A DNA stretch of 7,271 nucleotides from Phycisphaerae bacterium (GTDB lineage Bacteria; Planctomycetota; Phycisphaerae; Phycisphaerales; SM1A02): NCBI GenBank assembly GCA_002690755.1, contig NZFT01000029.1, positions 15,523 through 22,793 on the forward strand. The letters are read 5' to 3'. Shown one piece after another: positions 1-7,007 of the stretch (its first letter is position 1; each line of letters begins with the position of its first letter). Below the pieces are notes generated by a model. It was not told the origin of the DNA. It was given only the letters and a program-made list of their open reading frames with translations, and made no database searches. The position numbers were made by a program, and so were the translations under genes.

Positions 1-887
1 AATCGCCATGACATCACCGCCATCGCCAGGGAGGCTTCCTGATTTCGGAGGCTCGGCCAGGCGATCCAGGCCGTCGCGAGGCCCAGCACCACGGGAATGC
101 CGACTGCGAGCGAGGAGACGGCGGTGTCGCCCGCGATCGAATCGAAGCCGAAGCCCACCGCGGCGATCAGGAGGAGGGCTCCCACGATGACGTGCACGGT
201 CCGCGGTCGCAGTCGGACCGCGATCGTCCGCAGGTGAAATTGCGCGTCGGCATCCCGGTCGCGGAGATCGAGCAGCAGCGAATCGCCGAGGAGGACCGCG
301 ATCAACGGCAGGCCGAGCATGGTTGCCTGGGTCCAGGTGGTGGTCGAGATCCCGGGCCCGTTCCCTTCGAGCACCGGGAGCGACACGGCCGCGGCGGCCC
401 AGGCGACGGAGACCATCGGCGACTTCAGGATCGCGAGTCGGGACTGCAGACGCGATGGGACCTCCGACCGAGACGCGGCCCGGTTACCGACCGAGAAGGC
501 ATGGAGGAGGCCGAGGAGACCGACCCCGATGAGGAGGACCGTGGTCGGGACCGTCGGCCGGATCCACGCGAGCGTGGCGAGGCCGGCGACGGCGATGACT
601 GCCGGAAGGGTCGTCCGAAGGAACGGACTGGCTCGGAAGAGTGCGGCTCGGCCGGGCTGGCTGATGCGATCCTCCGCGTCGCAGGACGCCGCCGAGTCCC
701 GGAGATAGACGCACCAGGTCCCCAGAAACGCCGCGAGGTACCAGGCGGGTTCGAGCGGCCTGCCCAGGGTGATCGCCATCGCGGCGATCAGGCTCGCGGC
801 ACTGAACGCCATCGGAACCTGAAGGAACACGATTCGGGCCCAGAGCCCCGCCCGCGATGCCTGATTGGGATCGTTGACGTCGCTCAT
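1..887 (-). CDS. UbiA-type prenyltransferase family membrane protein, 3' end cut off by window edge
   Basis: This open frame starts at the ATG at 887 and runs off the left edge after 295 complete codons without a stop. The translation begins MSDVNDPNQASRAGLWARIV and has several hydrophobic helices, at about residues 26-42, 48-62, 95-109, 116-132, 188-206, 232-247 and 257-277. Residues 203-228 resemble the second aspartate-rich signature of UbiA enzymes: D207, D210, D212 and D214, then T221-I-A-V-R-L, close to the family pattern of Asp-rich loop followed by TLAVRLG. The family transfers a prenyl chain from a diphosphate donor to an aromatic or similar acceptor in the membrane, using Mg2+ bound by two Asp motifs. 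The first motif is less canonical: Y61, D64, D70 and D73 instead of NDxxD. Substrate cannot be told. It lies 28 bases after the solute-binding protein gene, with no clear Shine-Dalgarno site, so coupling to that gene is plausible. The family call rests mainly on the second motif and the helix pattern. Confidence 0.68.
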   Translation of the reverse strand, partial: MSDVNDPNQASRAGLWARIVFLQVPMAFSAASLIAAMAITLGRPLEPAWYLAAFLGTWCVYLRDSAASCDAEDRISQPGRAALFRASPFLRTTLPAVIAVAGLATLAWIRPTVPTTVLLIGVGLLGLLHAFSVGNRAASRSEVPSRLQSRLAILKSPMVSVAWAAAAVSLPVLEGNGPGISTTTWTQATMLGLPLIAVLLGDSLLLDLRDRDADAQFHLRTIAVRLRPRTVHVIVGALLLIAAVGFGFDSIAGDTAVSSLAVGIPVVLGLATAWIAWPSLRNQEASLAMAVMSWR

Positions 888-891
888 GCCG

Positions 892-906
892 CGAGATTCG
901 GTCTCG
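892..906 (-). promoter_or_regulatory. Small hairpin just upstream of the UbiA-type start codon
   Basis: A perfect 5-base inverted repeat (CGAGA at 892-896, TCTCG at 902-906) with a 5-base loop lies in the 28-base gap between the two minus-strand genes. It ends 4 bases before the ATG at 887, where a ribosome-binding site should be, and no Shine-Dalgarno sequence is seen. It might affect initiation or coupling to the upstream gene. A 5-base stem can occur by chance in GC-rich DNA. Confidence 0.25.
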
Positions 907-915
907 ACCCCGATG

Positions 916-2832
916 TCACCGTGATCCGACTCCTCGGCGAACCGACCATCGGCCCGGATGCTGATCCAGCCGGGGATGTCGGGTCAGCCCGAGGAGGCGG
1001 TCCGGCTCGTACATGTACACCGTGACGTAGGTGCAGAGCGGGAGGATGGGCAGGTCCTCTTCGACGAGAATCCGCTCGGCTTCCTCGAGGATACGGAACC
1101 GTGCATCGGGATCGACCGTCGCCGCGGCGGTGGCGAGGAGTTCGTCGTAACGCGGACTGGCGTAGCCTCGATGGTTGTTGCCGTCCTCGGAGTGGTTGAG
1201 ATCGAGGAACGTCGTGGGATCGCCGTAGTCGCCGTACCAGCCCCCGCGGGCCACCATGAAGTTCCCCATTTCAAGCTGTGCGCGGTATTCGTTGCCCGGG
1301 CGTCCGGAGATCTCGGCGGGGATCTGGAGTTCGCGTCGCCACATGTCACGGAGCGCCAGCGAGAGATCCTTGTAGCGAGGACTGCCGGTCGAGAACAGGA
1401 TGTCGAGGGTGGGGAACGGATCGCCGTTCGCATTGCGGCGAACGCCGGCGTCGTCCCGCCGCCACCCCGCCGCCTCGAGCTCCGCTCGGCCCTGGTCGGG
1501 GTCGAAGGGGAGACCTTCCGGCGGTTGGTAGCCGGGGATGCTTCCCTCCGGAACGAAGGCACCGCTCGTCGTCTCGTTCAGCCGTGTCACTCGCTGGACG
1601 AGCGCGGTCTTGTCGATGCAGCGTGCGAGGGCTCGCCGCACCCGGGGGTCGAAGAGGGGATTCGGCGTTCCGTTGGCGAGTCGCTCCCGACAGTTCACGT
1701 GGAAGAAGTCGGTGCCGAACGCATCCACGGTGTGGATGTTTCGACGTTCGCCGGCGTCCGGCGGGGGAAGCGTCCCGAGGGTCCGGTCGAGATCGGCATC
1801 CTCGGTCTCGGCGAGGATCGTCTCGAACCGATTCTCGTAGGCGAGTCGTTCAGCGATCATGTCCGCCCGGTACTCGGCCCGGACGTCGGGGATCCAGTCG
1901 ACCTCGCCGGCTTCGAACGCGAGAATCGCGGTGTTCGGATCCTGGATCACCACCGCTTCGATGCTCTCCGCCGGAATCGACTCGGCGTTCCAGTAGAAGG
2001 GATTCTTTTCGAAGCGACAGTCCCGTTGAAAACGCCATCGGGCGAGTTCGAAGGGACCGTTTCCGATCAGTCGGCCGGGTTTCGTCCAGGATCGATCCTC
2101 CTCGATCCGGCCGGTCGCGGCATCGATGGTCGTCGCGGCCTCGAGGGTGGGACGGTGGACGGGACTGAAGGTTCCGAAGGCGACGAGGTCGAGGAAGTAG
2201 GGCAGCGGACCCGCGAGCTCGACTGCCAGCGTGTGCGGATCAACGGCGTCGAGCCCCACCATCTCATCGAAGCGTTCGAGGGTGCGACGGAACGAGGCCT
2301 CGCCGTCCTCGGCGAGAATCGCATCGGCCTCTTCCGCGGAAAAGGAGCCGGCGTCGACGAGTTCGTCGCGGCGATCCGGTGCGGCCCGAAGCGCGAGCAG
2401 GTCCGATCGCCAGTTGAAGAAATCGCGGGCGCCGGCGATGCCGAGGAAGAGGCTTGAATAGGTCGCCGCGGTATCGGGGAGGATCGCTCGTCGCCAGGCG
2501 TACTTGAAATCCTCCGCGGTGACCGGGTCGCCGTTGCTGAACCGGAGTCCGGGCCGCAGGTGGAAGACGTAGCGGCTGGCATCCGCGGACACGTCCCAGG
2601 ACTCGGCCGCGGCCGGTCCGACGGATCCATCCGGCAGGATGGTGGCGAGGGGCTCGTAGATCGCGCGAGATGCCCTCAGATCATGCAGATAGCTCATCCG
2701 CTGCGGATCGAGGGTGAAGAGATCGGTCGAGTGGACGAGCACCACGTCCGCCCGCGGCCGCTCGTCGTCCAGCGAGACGACCACCGCGATCAGGGAGGCG
2801 AGCACCAAGATGGGAACGAAGATCTTCAACAT
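916..2832 (-). CDS. OppA-type (family 5) extracellular solute-binding protein of an ABC transporter
   Basis: The 638-residue product belongs to the peptide/nickel-binding family 5 (SBP_bac_5), which captures oligopeptides or related solutes outside the membrane for an ABC permease. An N-terminal hydrophobic segment (residues 3-20, FVPILVLASLIAVVVS) has no lipobox Cys, so the protein is probably anchored by an uncleaved helix rather than lipidated. Typical landmarks follow: AESWDVSADASRYVFHLRPG at 76-95, the RFSNGDPVTAEDFKYAWRR block at 97-115, GNGPFELARW at 257-266, DPRVRRALARCIDK at 395-408, and the C-terminal block with WYGDYGDPTTFLDL at 532-545, like the ADYxxPTSF region of OppA. Residues 590-608 match the ED.PI.PL..Y end signature. 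It is longer than E. coli OppA (about 543 aa); segments around 140-190 and 342-372 look like insertions. No permease or ATPase gene is visible in the window. No Shine-Dalgarno is evident; the start was chosen because it precedes the hydrophobic segment directly. Confidence 0.93.
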   Translation of the reverse strand: MLKIFVPILVLASLIAVVVSLDDERPRADVVLVHSTDLFTLDPQRMSYLHDLRASRAIYEPLATILPDGSVGPAAAESWDVSADASRYVFHLRPGLRFSNGDPVTAEDFKYAWRRAILPDTAATYSSLFLGIAGARDFFNWRSDLLALRAAPDRRDELVDAGSFSAEEADAILAEDGEASFRRTLERFDEMVGLDAVDPHTLAVELAGPLPYFLDLVAFGTFSPVHRPTLEAATTIDAATGRIEEDRSWTKPGRLIGNGPFELARWRFQRDCRFEKNPFYWNAESIPAESIEAVVIQDPNTAILAFEAGEVDWIPDVRAEYRADMIAERLAYENRFETILAETEDADLDRTLGTLPPPDAGERRNIHTVDAFGTDFFHVNCRERLANGTPNPLFDPRVRRALARCIDKTALVQRVTRLNETTSGAFVPEGSIPGYQPPEGLPFDPDQGRAELEAAGWRRDDAGVRRNANGDPFPTLDILFSTGSPRYKDLSLALRDMWRRELQIPAEISGRPGNEYRAQLEMGNFMVARGGWYGDYGDPTTFLDLNHSEDGNNHRGYASPRYDELLATAAATVDPDARFRILEEAERILVEEDLPILPLCTYVTVYMYEPDRLLGLTRHPRLDQHPGRWSVRRGVGSR

Positions 2833-2916
2833 GCACGGGAAACGGTATGCCGAACCGCGGTCGCCAGGGCGGCGAGCCGTCGAATCGGTGGTCGGCGGGC
2901 GTTTCCGTCGGGTGGA
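2833..2916. other. 84-base gap between the secreted helical protein gene and the solute-binding protein gene
   Basis: This gap separates two minus-strand genes. It has no convincing Shine-Dalgarno site next to the ATG at 2832. Two 7-base complementary segments (GGAAACG at 2838-2844 and CGTTTCC at 2900-2906) lie 55 bases apart and could pair in the transcript, but this is weak. No T-run follows, so I do not call a terminator, and read-through from the upstream gene is possible. Confidence 0.3.
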
Positions 2917-3939
2917 TCAGCCGCCGAAGTTCTTCACGGCGTCGGCCAGGGCGGACTTGCCCTGTTCGATCCCGTCGCGAAGCGCGTCAGCCTTCGAATC
3001 CGGGCGTCCCTCGAGGAGTGAGAGGAGCTGGGCCCCCACTCGGAGCACGCCTTCGTACGCCACGTAGGCCCGTCGGTCGGAAGCGAGGCCGTCCCACTGC
3101 TTGATCGCAGCGTCCGCGATGTCCTTGAGGACGATTCGCAGGATGCGTGCGATCTCCTTGTTCTCGACGTCGCCGGCGGTGGTGTCGTCGAGCAGCTTGC
3201 CACGAAGACCGAGCATGGCTCGATACACGGCCTGGACGAGTTCGTCGGGTCCGGAAGCGTCTTCGATCCGAACCGCGAGATTCTGGAAGGCGCCGAACTG
3301 GACGCCGCGGACCTCGGTCCGATTCTCCTTCGTCAGGGCGGGGTCGAGGGCGATGCTGTTGAGGGCACGAAGATCCTCGAGCGCGACGATCCAGTTCGAT
3401 TCGTTCGCGAGATTCTCCGCGATCGATCGGGCGGCCGACGTGAGGACGCCGGAGTCCAGACCGGTCTGGCCGTTTCCGTCGAGGGCGATCTCGAGCAGTC
3501 CGGCGGCCACCAGCCGGCGGCCGGCGTCGGTGACGGTCCGGGGGTTCGTCGAGTCGACGAGGGTGCCGAGCGCGTCCGGGGTCCGGAGGAATGCGAGGAC
3601 GCGAAGGGTGTTCTCCGCCCGCATCGGGCCCGCATCGGCGAGGATCTTCTTCGCCTCGGGCATGATGGCGTCGGAGAAGCTTCCGAGGAAGACGCCGGTC
3701 ACCCCGGCGCGTCGTGCGGTCTGGACGAGCGTGTTTCGAGCTTCGACGACCGCGACCGGATCGCCTTCGGCGAGATCGCCCATCTGGTCCGAAGCGAAGG
3801 ATTGGACCTGCGATTCCTGATTGCTGGACAGTGGTCTGGTCGATCCAACGATGTCCTGAGACAACGTCGTCTGGGCGAACGTACCCGCCGACAGGACCGT
3901 AGGAAGAACCAATGCCGCGATTCGCAGTGCAAGCCTCAT
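2917..3939 (-). CDS. Secreted alpha-helical protein of unknown function, possibly HEAT/ARM-like
   Basis: I do not recognise this 340-residue protein as a named family. It begins MRLALRIAALVLPTVLSAGT and ends its signal peptide at TFA|Q (cleavage after residue 22), so it should be exported through Sec. The mature part is predicted almost wholly helical. Successive amphipathic helices at about 55-76, 86-103, 106-120, 137-152, 164-192, 214-225, 232-250, 261-280 and 290-312 suggest HEAT- or ARM-like repeats, although no repeat consensus is clean. It has no transmembrane segment beyond the signal and no catalytic motif I can name. The frame is open further upstream to 4224, but that part is Arg/Pro/Ser-rich shadow sequence, and the signal peptide fixes the start at 3939. 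It heads the minus-strand run and is transcribed away from the large secreted TPR gene at 4260. A scaffold or binding role in the periplasm is inference from the fold only. Confidence 0.85.
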   Translation of the reverse strand: MRLALRIAALVLPTVLSAGTFAQTTLSQDIVGSTRPLSSNQESQVQSFASDQMGDLAEGDPVAVVEARNTLVQTARRAGVTGVFLGSFSDAIMPEAKKILADAGPMRAENTLRVLAFLRTPDALGTLVDSTNPRTVTDAGRRLVAAGLLEIALDGNGQTGLDSGVLTSAARSIAENLANESNWIVALEDLRALNSIALDPALTKENRTEVRGVQFGAFQNLAVRIEDASGPDELVQAVYRAMLGLRGKLLDDTTAGDVENKEIARILRIVLKDIADAAIKQWDGLASDRRAYVAYEGVLRVGAQLLSLLEGRPDSKADALRDGIEQGKSALADAVKNFGG

Positions 3940-3983
3940 CTGAATTCCGGTCTTCCGCCAGAGAGGCGGAGGGAGGTGGTCGG

Positions 3984-4008
3984 CCGGATTCGGGTGTCCG
4001 AATGCCGG
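3984..4008. repeat. Inverted repeat with 10 paired bases and one bulge in the leader of the minus-strand gene
   Basis: ATTCGG (3988-3993) and CCGAAT (3998-4003) form a perfect 6-base inverted repeat around GTGT. Extending outward, CCGG at 3984-3987 pairs with CCGG at 4005-4008 if G4004 is bulged. It lies 45-69 bases upstream of the ATG at 3939. If transcription starts near 4047 the repeat is inside the 5' leader; otherwise it could be a protein-binding dyad. It could also be chance. Confidence 0.35.
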
Positions 4009-4053
4009 GCAGGAGATCGATTCGGGGCACGAGGCCTCGGATCGGAACTCGAA

Positions 4054-4083
4054 ACGGTACCGCACCGCCCGATGGACCGTCAA
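4054..4083 (-). promoter_or_regulatory. Candidate sigma-70-like promoter for the minus-strand run
   Basis: On the minus strand TTGACG (4083-4078) is followed after 18 bases by TACCGT (4059-4054). The -35 box matches the consensus in five of six positions; the -10 box matches only three of six. It would start transcription about 108 bases upstream of the ATG at 3939. It is the best pair I found by eye, but promoter consensus in this group of bacteria is poorly constrained. Confidence 0.3.
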
Positions 4084-4249
4084 CGGCTTCCGAGGCTCGG
4101 GCGGTACACTCGTCCGTCGGAGACCGATCCAAAGGCTCGTTTTCGAGCGGTGATGCCCGCATCGCTCGGGGGAGGACCATCCGGGATCCTCTGTTCGGCT
4201 GGTGCGTCTCCGGCCGCACGGCACGATCCGGATTTGAAATACAGGGCTC

Positions 4250-4254
4250 GAGGT
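4250..4254 (+). promoter_or_regulatory. Shine-Dalgarno site that favours the second of two tandem ATG codons
   Basis: GAGGT at 4250-4254 lies in front of two adjacent in-frame ATGs at 4257 and 4260. Measured from GAGG, the spacing is 3 bases to the first ATG and 6 bases to the second. The second is the better distance, so the start is set at 4260. The choice changes the protein by one residue. Confidence 0.55.
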
Positions 4255-4259
4255 CCATG

Positions 4260-6980
4260 ATGCGTGATTCGATTCCAGCCTCTTCCAGATGGACCGGCGG
4301 GGCCTTCGTTCGACTGCTGGTGATGCTCCTGGTGCTCCCGATCGCCGCCCCCCGGGTATCGGCGCAGGGACCGGCGATGGAGGAGGCCTCGATCGAGAGC
4401 TGGGCGGGCGAGCGGCTCGCGGCTCGGTTCGCCTCGCTCTCCTCGTCCTTCACCCTCAAGCAGGATCTGACGGTCGACCAGCTTCGAACCGCCTTCGAGC
4501 TCGCCATCGCGGCCACGAGGGCGGATCCCGACAGCCTCCCCTCATGGCGTTGGCTCTACGATCTCTCGACCAACGTGCTCGATGACTTCCCCGAGGCGGA
4601 GGCGGCTTACAGCGACGCGATCGAAGCGATCGTCCGGCTCGACCCGGACGACGCGACCATGCGTCTGACCCTGCTCATGAACCTCATCGAATCCCGGGAC
4701 ACGCTCAAGGACCGGATCGCGGGGTGCAAGTCGTTGCTGGCCCCCGGCAACATCGAGCGGCTCGGCAGCGCCGCAGCGGCTCGGGTCGCGCTGGATCTCG
4801 CGACCTACGAAGCCATGGCCGGTCGAGCGGACGACAGCATCCGCTCCCTGACTCAGGCGGTGTCGCTCGATCCGACCTTCCCGGAGGCGATCGATCGTCT
4901 GGTGGGGCTGGCCGAAGGAAATCTCGCGGATCCCGTCGACGAGGCGGGGCTTCTCGCGACGGCGTTCACGGCGAATCCGACCGATGGCGTCACGGCTCGT
5001 TCGTTGGCCTCGTTGGCGCTGCAGCGGGGTGCGTACGTCGCCGCGGCGTCCGTCTATCCATCCGCGATCCGTCTCTCCAGTCAGGAACCGTTCCTCCGCG
5101 ATCTGACGCTCGATTTCGCGCTGACGCTGTGGGGCGCCGGACGACCCCTCGAAGCCTTGAAGATCCTCAATTCACTTCAGTCCTCCGAACGGATTCGCTG
5201 GACCCGCAGTCTCACTGCGGGCGCAGGCGAAGACGACGGCGACTCTGAAAAGGAAGACGATGCTCGCTTCTCCGGCCCCGCGCCGGATCTGACGCTGCTG
5301 GCCACCGTGATCAGGCTGCAGACCGATCCGGAGGCATCACGCACGGAACTGATCGCGGGATTGTTCGACTCGTTCGACTTCGCCCTTCGACGCAACGAGA
5401 TCAACCGAAGACGATGGCAGGAGCGGTTCGAGGAGGCGAAGCTGGCTTCCGGCACGGGGCTCGACCCCGACGCCGAAGACCGCGCGGATCGGGAGTCCCG
5501 AAACGCGAATCTTCGATTCGACATGATTCGCTCGGGTCTGCAGGCCGACGAGGCCTGGGCCCGCGCCTGGTTCGGCTGGAAACCCCAACCACCCGCGGAT
5601 GACCTGGAAGCACCTCGGCCGACTCTCGAACAGCTGATCGAATCCGCCACGAACCCGGTGGGTGCCACCGGGGAGGATGAACCTCAGGGCTGGCGGGCGC
5701 TCACGGAATCCCAGGCGGTCGTGATTCGAGGCTGGATGGCGATTTCCGACGAGGACTACGAGACGGCCCGGGCGTTGCTCGAGCCGGACGAGGCGATCTC
5801 CGTCTACGCCGCCGCCGGGATTGCGCTCCTCAATGAACTCGAGGGCCGCATCAAGGAAGCGGCGACGGGGTATCGAGACGTCTATCACGGTCGTCCGGGA
5901 GAACTGGTCGGACTGTGGTGCCGCGGTCGACTGGCACGCATCCTCGACCTGGACACCATTCCCGAGCCACCCACCGCGGCACTGCTCGCCGATCGAGTCA
6001 AGGAGACGCTGCCCGCCGCCGTCGCCTCCGCCATTCGCGATGACGTGAATGGCGCGATCGCGATCGAGATCTCCCCGCGAAGCGGCCGTTTTGCGCCGTT
6101 CGAGCCGGTGTTGGTCGACGTGAAGATCACGAACATGACCGGGCTCGATCTCGCGATCGAGGAAGGGGGGCCGATCGATCCGAGGCTCGCGATCCTTCCG
6201 ATCCGGGTGACGGTCCCCGGACTGGAGTCTCTTTCGAACGGTCGGCAGTTGATCCGCTCCCTCCATCGTCGGCTGAACATCCCGGCCCAGAAATCCTTCA
6301 CCTGCACGTACGACCTCTCCGCGACCTGGATGGCGGAGCTCTTCGATCGCGCCGCGGTCAAGGGCGGCGGGCTCGCGCTCCGCGCGGCGAGCAACTATCG
6401 CCCGAGGTCCGAAGTCTCCGTCGACACCCGGGTCTTCGGACGCGAAGCGAACTCCGTCGACTTCTTCATCCGCAAGCAGCGATCGACGCCGGACGTCGAG
6501 CGCGGCCAGATCGATCCCGACCTGGTCGCCGCCGCGTATCGGTCGATCGACTCGATCGAGGATCTCAAGTCGGTCGTGGTGGGATTCGACGGGATTCTCC
6601 GGATCTACATCTCGGATCGTTCGAACATCCGTCCCGAACTGTTCGCGACGTTTCTCGACCCGCTCATCGAGGGCTTCACGAAACTCCCCCCGGCCGCACA
6701 AGCCTGGTTCCTCGGGGTGCTCACCAACGACGAGACCGCCACGCGTTCCACCATCTCGGTGCTCGAGCCGTTGCTCGAGGTCGCGGTGAACGGCCGGGAT
6801 CCTCGAGTGCTTCTGATGGTGATGACGCGTTTCTCGAACTCGCCGTCGTCACGGGCGATCACCGTTTCGGCCGGCCTGAACGATCCCGCCCTGTTCCGGG
6901 CCGCGGAATCCATCCGGAATTCGATCATCACGACCGAAGCCCGCAACGAGCAGGAGCTCGAACTCGGGGGCGGTTCCTGA
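4260..6980 (+). CDS. Large secreted TPR-repeat protein of unknown function
   Basis: The product is 906 residues from the ATG at 4260 (907 from 4257). A Sec signal peptide with a long n-region, hydrophobic core LLVMLLVLPIAA and cleavage at VSA|Q (after residue 35) shows export. TPR-like helix pairs follow at about 94-132 (W96 to P129, closest to consensus), 171-208, 244-277, 278-307, 485-512 and 514-548. Between them, residues 321-336 are an acidic low-complexity linker and about 375-480 are charged. From about 598 the sequence changes to beta-strand character (AIAIEISPRSGRFAPFEPVL at 599-618, then VDVKITNMTG), like an Ig-fold module, to about 740. The last 150 residues look helical again. TPR proteins bind other proteins; an envelope scaffold or assembly role is inference. 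No enzyme motif is seen. The frame is open back to 3912, but that extension lacks coding character and the signal peptide sets the start. It is divergent from the other secreted helical gene. Confidence 0.88.
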   Translation: MRDSIPASSRWTGGAFVRLLVMLLVLPIAAPRVSAQGPAMEEASIESWAGERLAARFASLSSSFTLKQDLTVDQLRTAFELAIAATRADPDSLPSWRWLYDLSTNVLDDFPEAEAAYSDAIEAIVRLDPDDATMRLTLLMNLIESRDTLKDRIAGCKSLLAPGNIERLGSAAAARVALDLATYEAMAGRADDSIRSLTQAVSLDPTFPEAIDRLVGLAEGNLADPVDEAGLLATAFTANPTDGVTARSLASLALQRGAYVAAASVYPSAIRLSSQEPFLRDLTLDFALTLWGAGRPLEALKILNSLQSSERIRWTRSLTAGAGEDDGDSEKEDDARFSGPAPDLTLLATVIRLQTDPEASRTELIAGLFDSFDFALRRNEINRRRWQERFEEAKLASGTGLDPDAEDRADRESRNANLRFDMIRSGLQADEAWARAWFGWKPQPPADDLEAPRPTLEQLIESATNPVGATGEDEPQGWRALTESQAVVIRGWMAISDEDYETARALLEPDEAISVYAAAGIALLNELEGRIKEAATGYRDVYHGRPGELVGLWCRGRLARILDLDTIPEPPTAALLADRVKETLPAAVASAIRDDVNGAIAIEISPRSGRFAPFEPVLVDVKITNMTGLDLAIEEGGPIDPRLAILPIRVTVPGLESLSNGRQLIRSLHRRLNIPAQKSFTCTYDLSATWMAELFDRAAVKGGGLALRAASNYRPRSEVSVDTRVFGREANSVDFFIRKQRSTPDVERGQIDPDLVAAAYRSIDSIEDLKSVVVGFDGILRIYISDRSNIRPELFATFLDPLIEGFTKLPPAAQAWFLGVLTNDETATRSTISVLEPLLEVAVNGRDPRVLLMVMTRFSNSPSSRAITVSAGLNDPALFRAAESIRNSIITTEARNEQELELGGGS

Positions 6981-6991
6981 ACGACCGCGGA

Positions 6992-7004
6992 TCCCCGCCG
7001 GGGA
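6992..7004. terminator. Possible bidirectional terminator hairpin between convergent genes
   Basis: In the 27-base gap between two convergent stop codons, TCCCC (6992-6996) and GGGGA (7000-7004) form a perfect 5-base stem with a GCC loop. No run of T follows on either strand, so it is not a classic intrinsic terminator. Position between converging genes supports a role in ending or stalling transcription. Confidence 0.35.
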
Positions 7005-7007
7005 GCT

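Larger units (their letters stand above)
3940..4259. other. Divergent intergenic region between two secreted-protein genes
   Basis: This stretch of about 320 bases separates the start codons of two divergent genes and must hold the start signals for both. Seen in it: a candidate minus-strand promoter at 4054-4083, a bulged inverted repeat at 3984-4008, and a small stem at 4135-4148 (GCTCG, TTTT loop, CGAGC). The hexamer GGCTCG occurs three times on the plus strand, at 4094-4099, 4134-4139 and 4245-4250. A short AT-richer patch at 4233-4243 includes TGAAAT at 4235-4240, which could be a -10 element for the plus-strand gene with a leader of only about ten bases, but no matching -35 was found. 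Open frames cross the region on both strands, yet their composition is that of non-coding shadow. No gene is called here. Confidence 0.5.

Noticed and set aside
192..1025. Open plus-strand frame of 277 codons opposite the UbiA-type gene
   Set aside because: Its translation is dominated by Arg, Gly, Asp and Glu with no domain or hydrophobic pattern, while the minus strand gives a coherent membrane protein with a family motif. It is a GC-driven shadow.
958..2457. Open plus-strand frame of 499 codons opposite the solute-binding protein gene
   Set aside because: The minus-strand frame carries clear OppA-family blocks along its whole length. The plus-strand product shows no recognisable feature and is an antisense shadow.
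3940..4224. N-terminal extension of the minus-strand secreted protein to 4224
   Set aside because: The extension is Pro/Arg/Ser-rich, and a clean signal peptide begins at 3939.
3912..4256. N-terminal extension of the TPR gene back to the ATG at 3912
   Set aside because: It would bury the signal peptide inside the protein and overlap the start of the divergent gene. The extension is Arg/Ser/Gly-rich without coding character, and a Shine-Dalgarno lies just before 4260.
2987..4516. Open minus-strand frame of 509 codons spanning the divergent region
   Set aside because: It overlaps two better supported genes and the intergenic region, and its C-terminal half is Arg-rich shadow sequence out of frame with the secreted protein.
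6051..6070. Cluster of GCGATCGC-like and GATCG words
   Set aside because: Such words recur throughout the coding DNA here and follow from frequent Ile, Ala, Asp and Arg codons in GC-rich sequence. No array or spacing pattern was seen.
5337..6701. Open minus-strand frame of 454 codons opposite the TPR gene
   Set aside because: It is Arg- and Asp-rich without domain features; the plus strand encodes a signal peptide and TPR-like repeats in one long frame.
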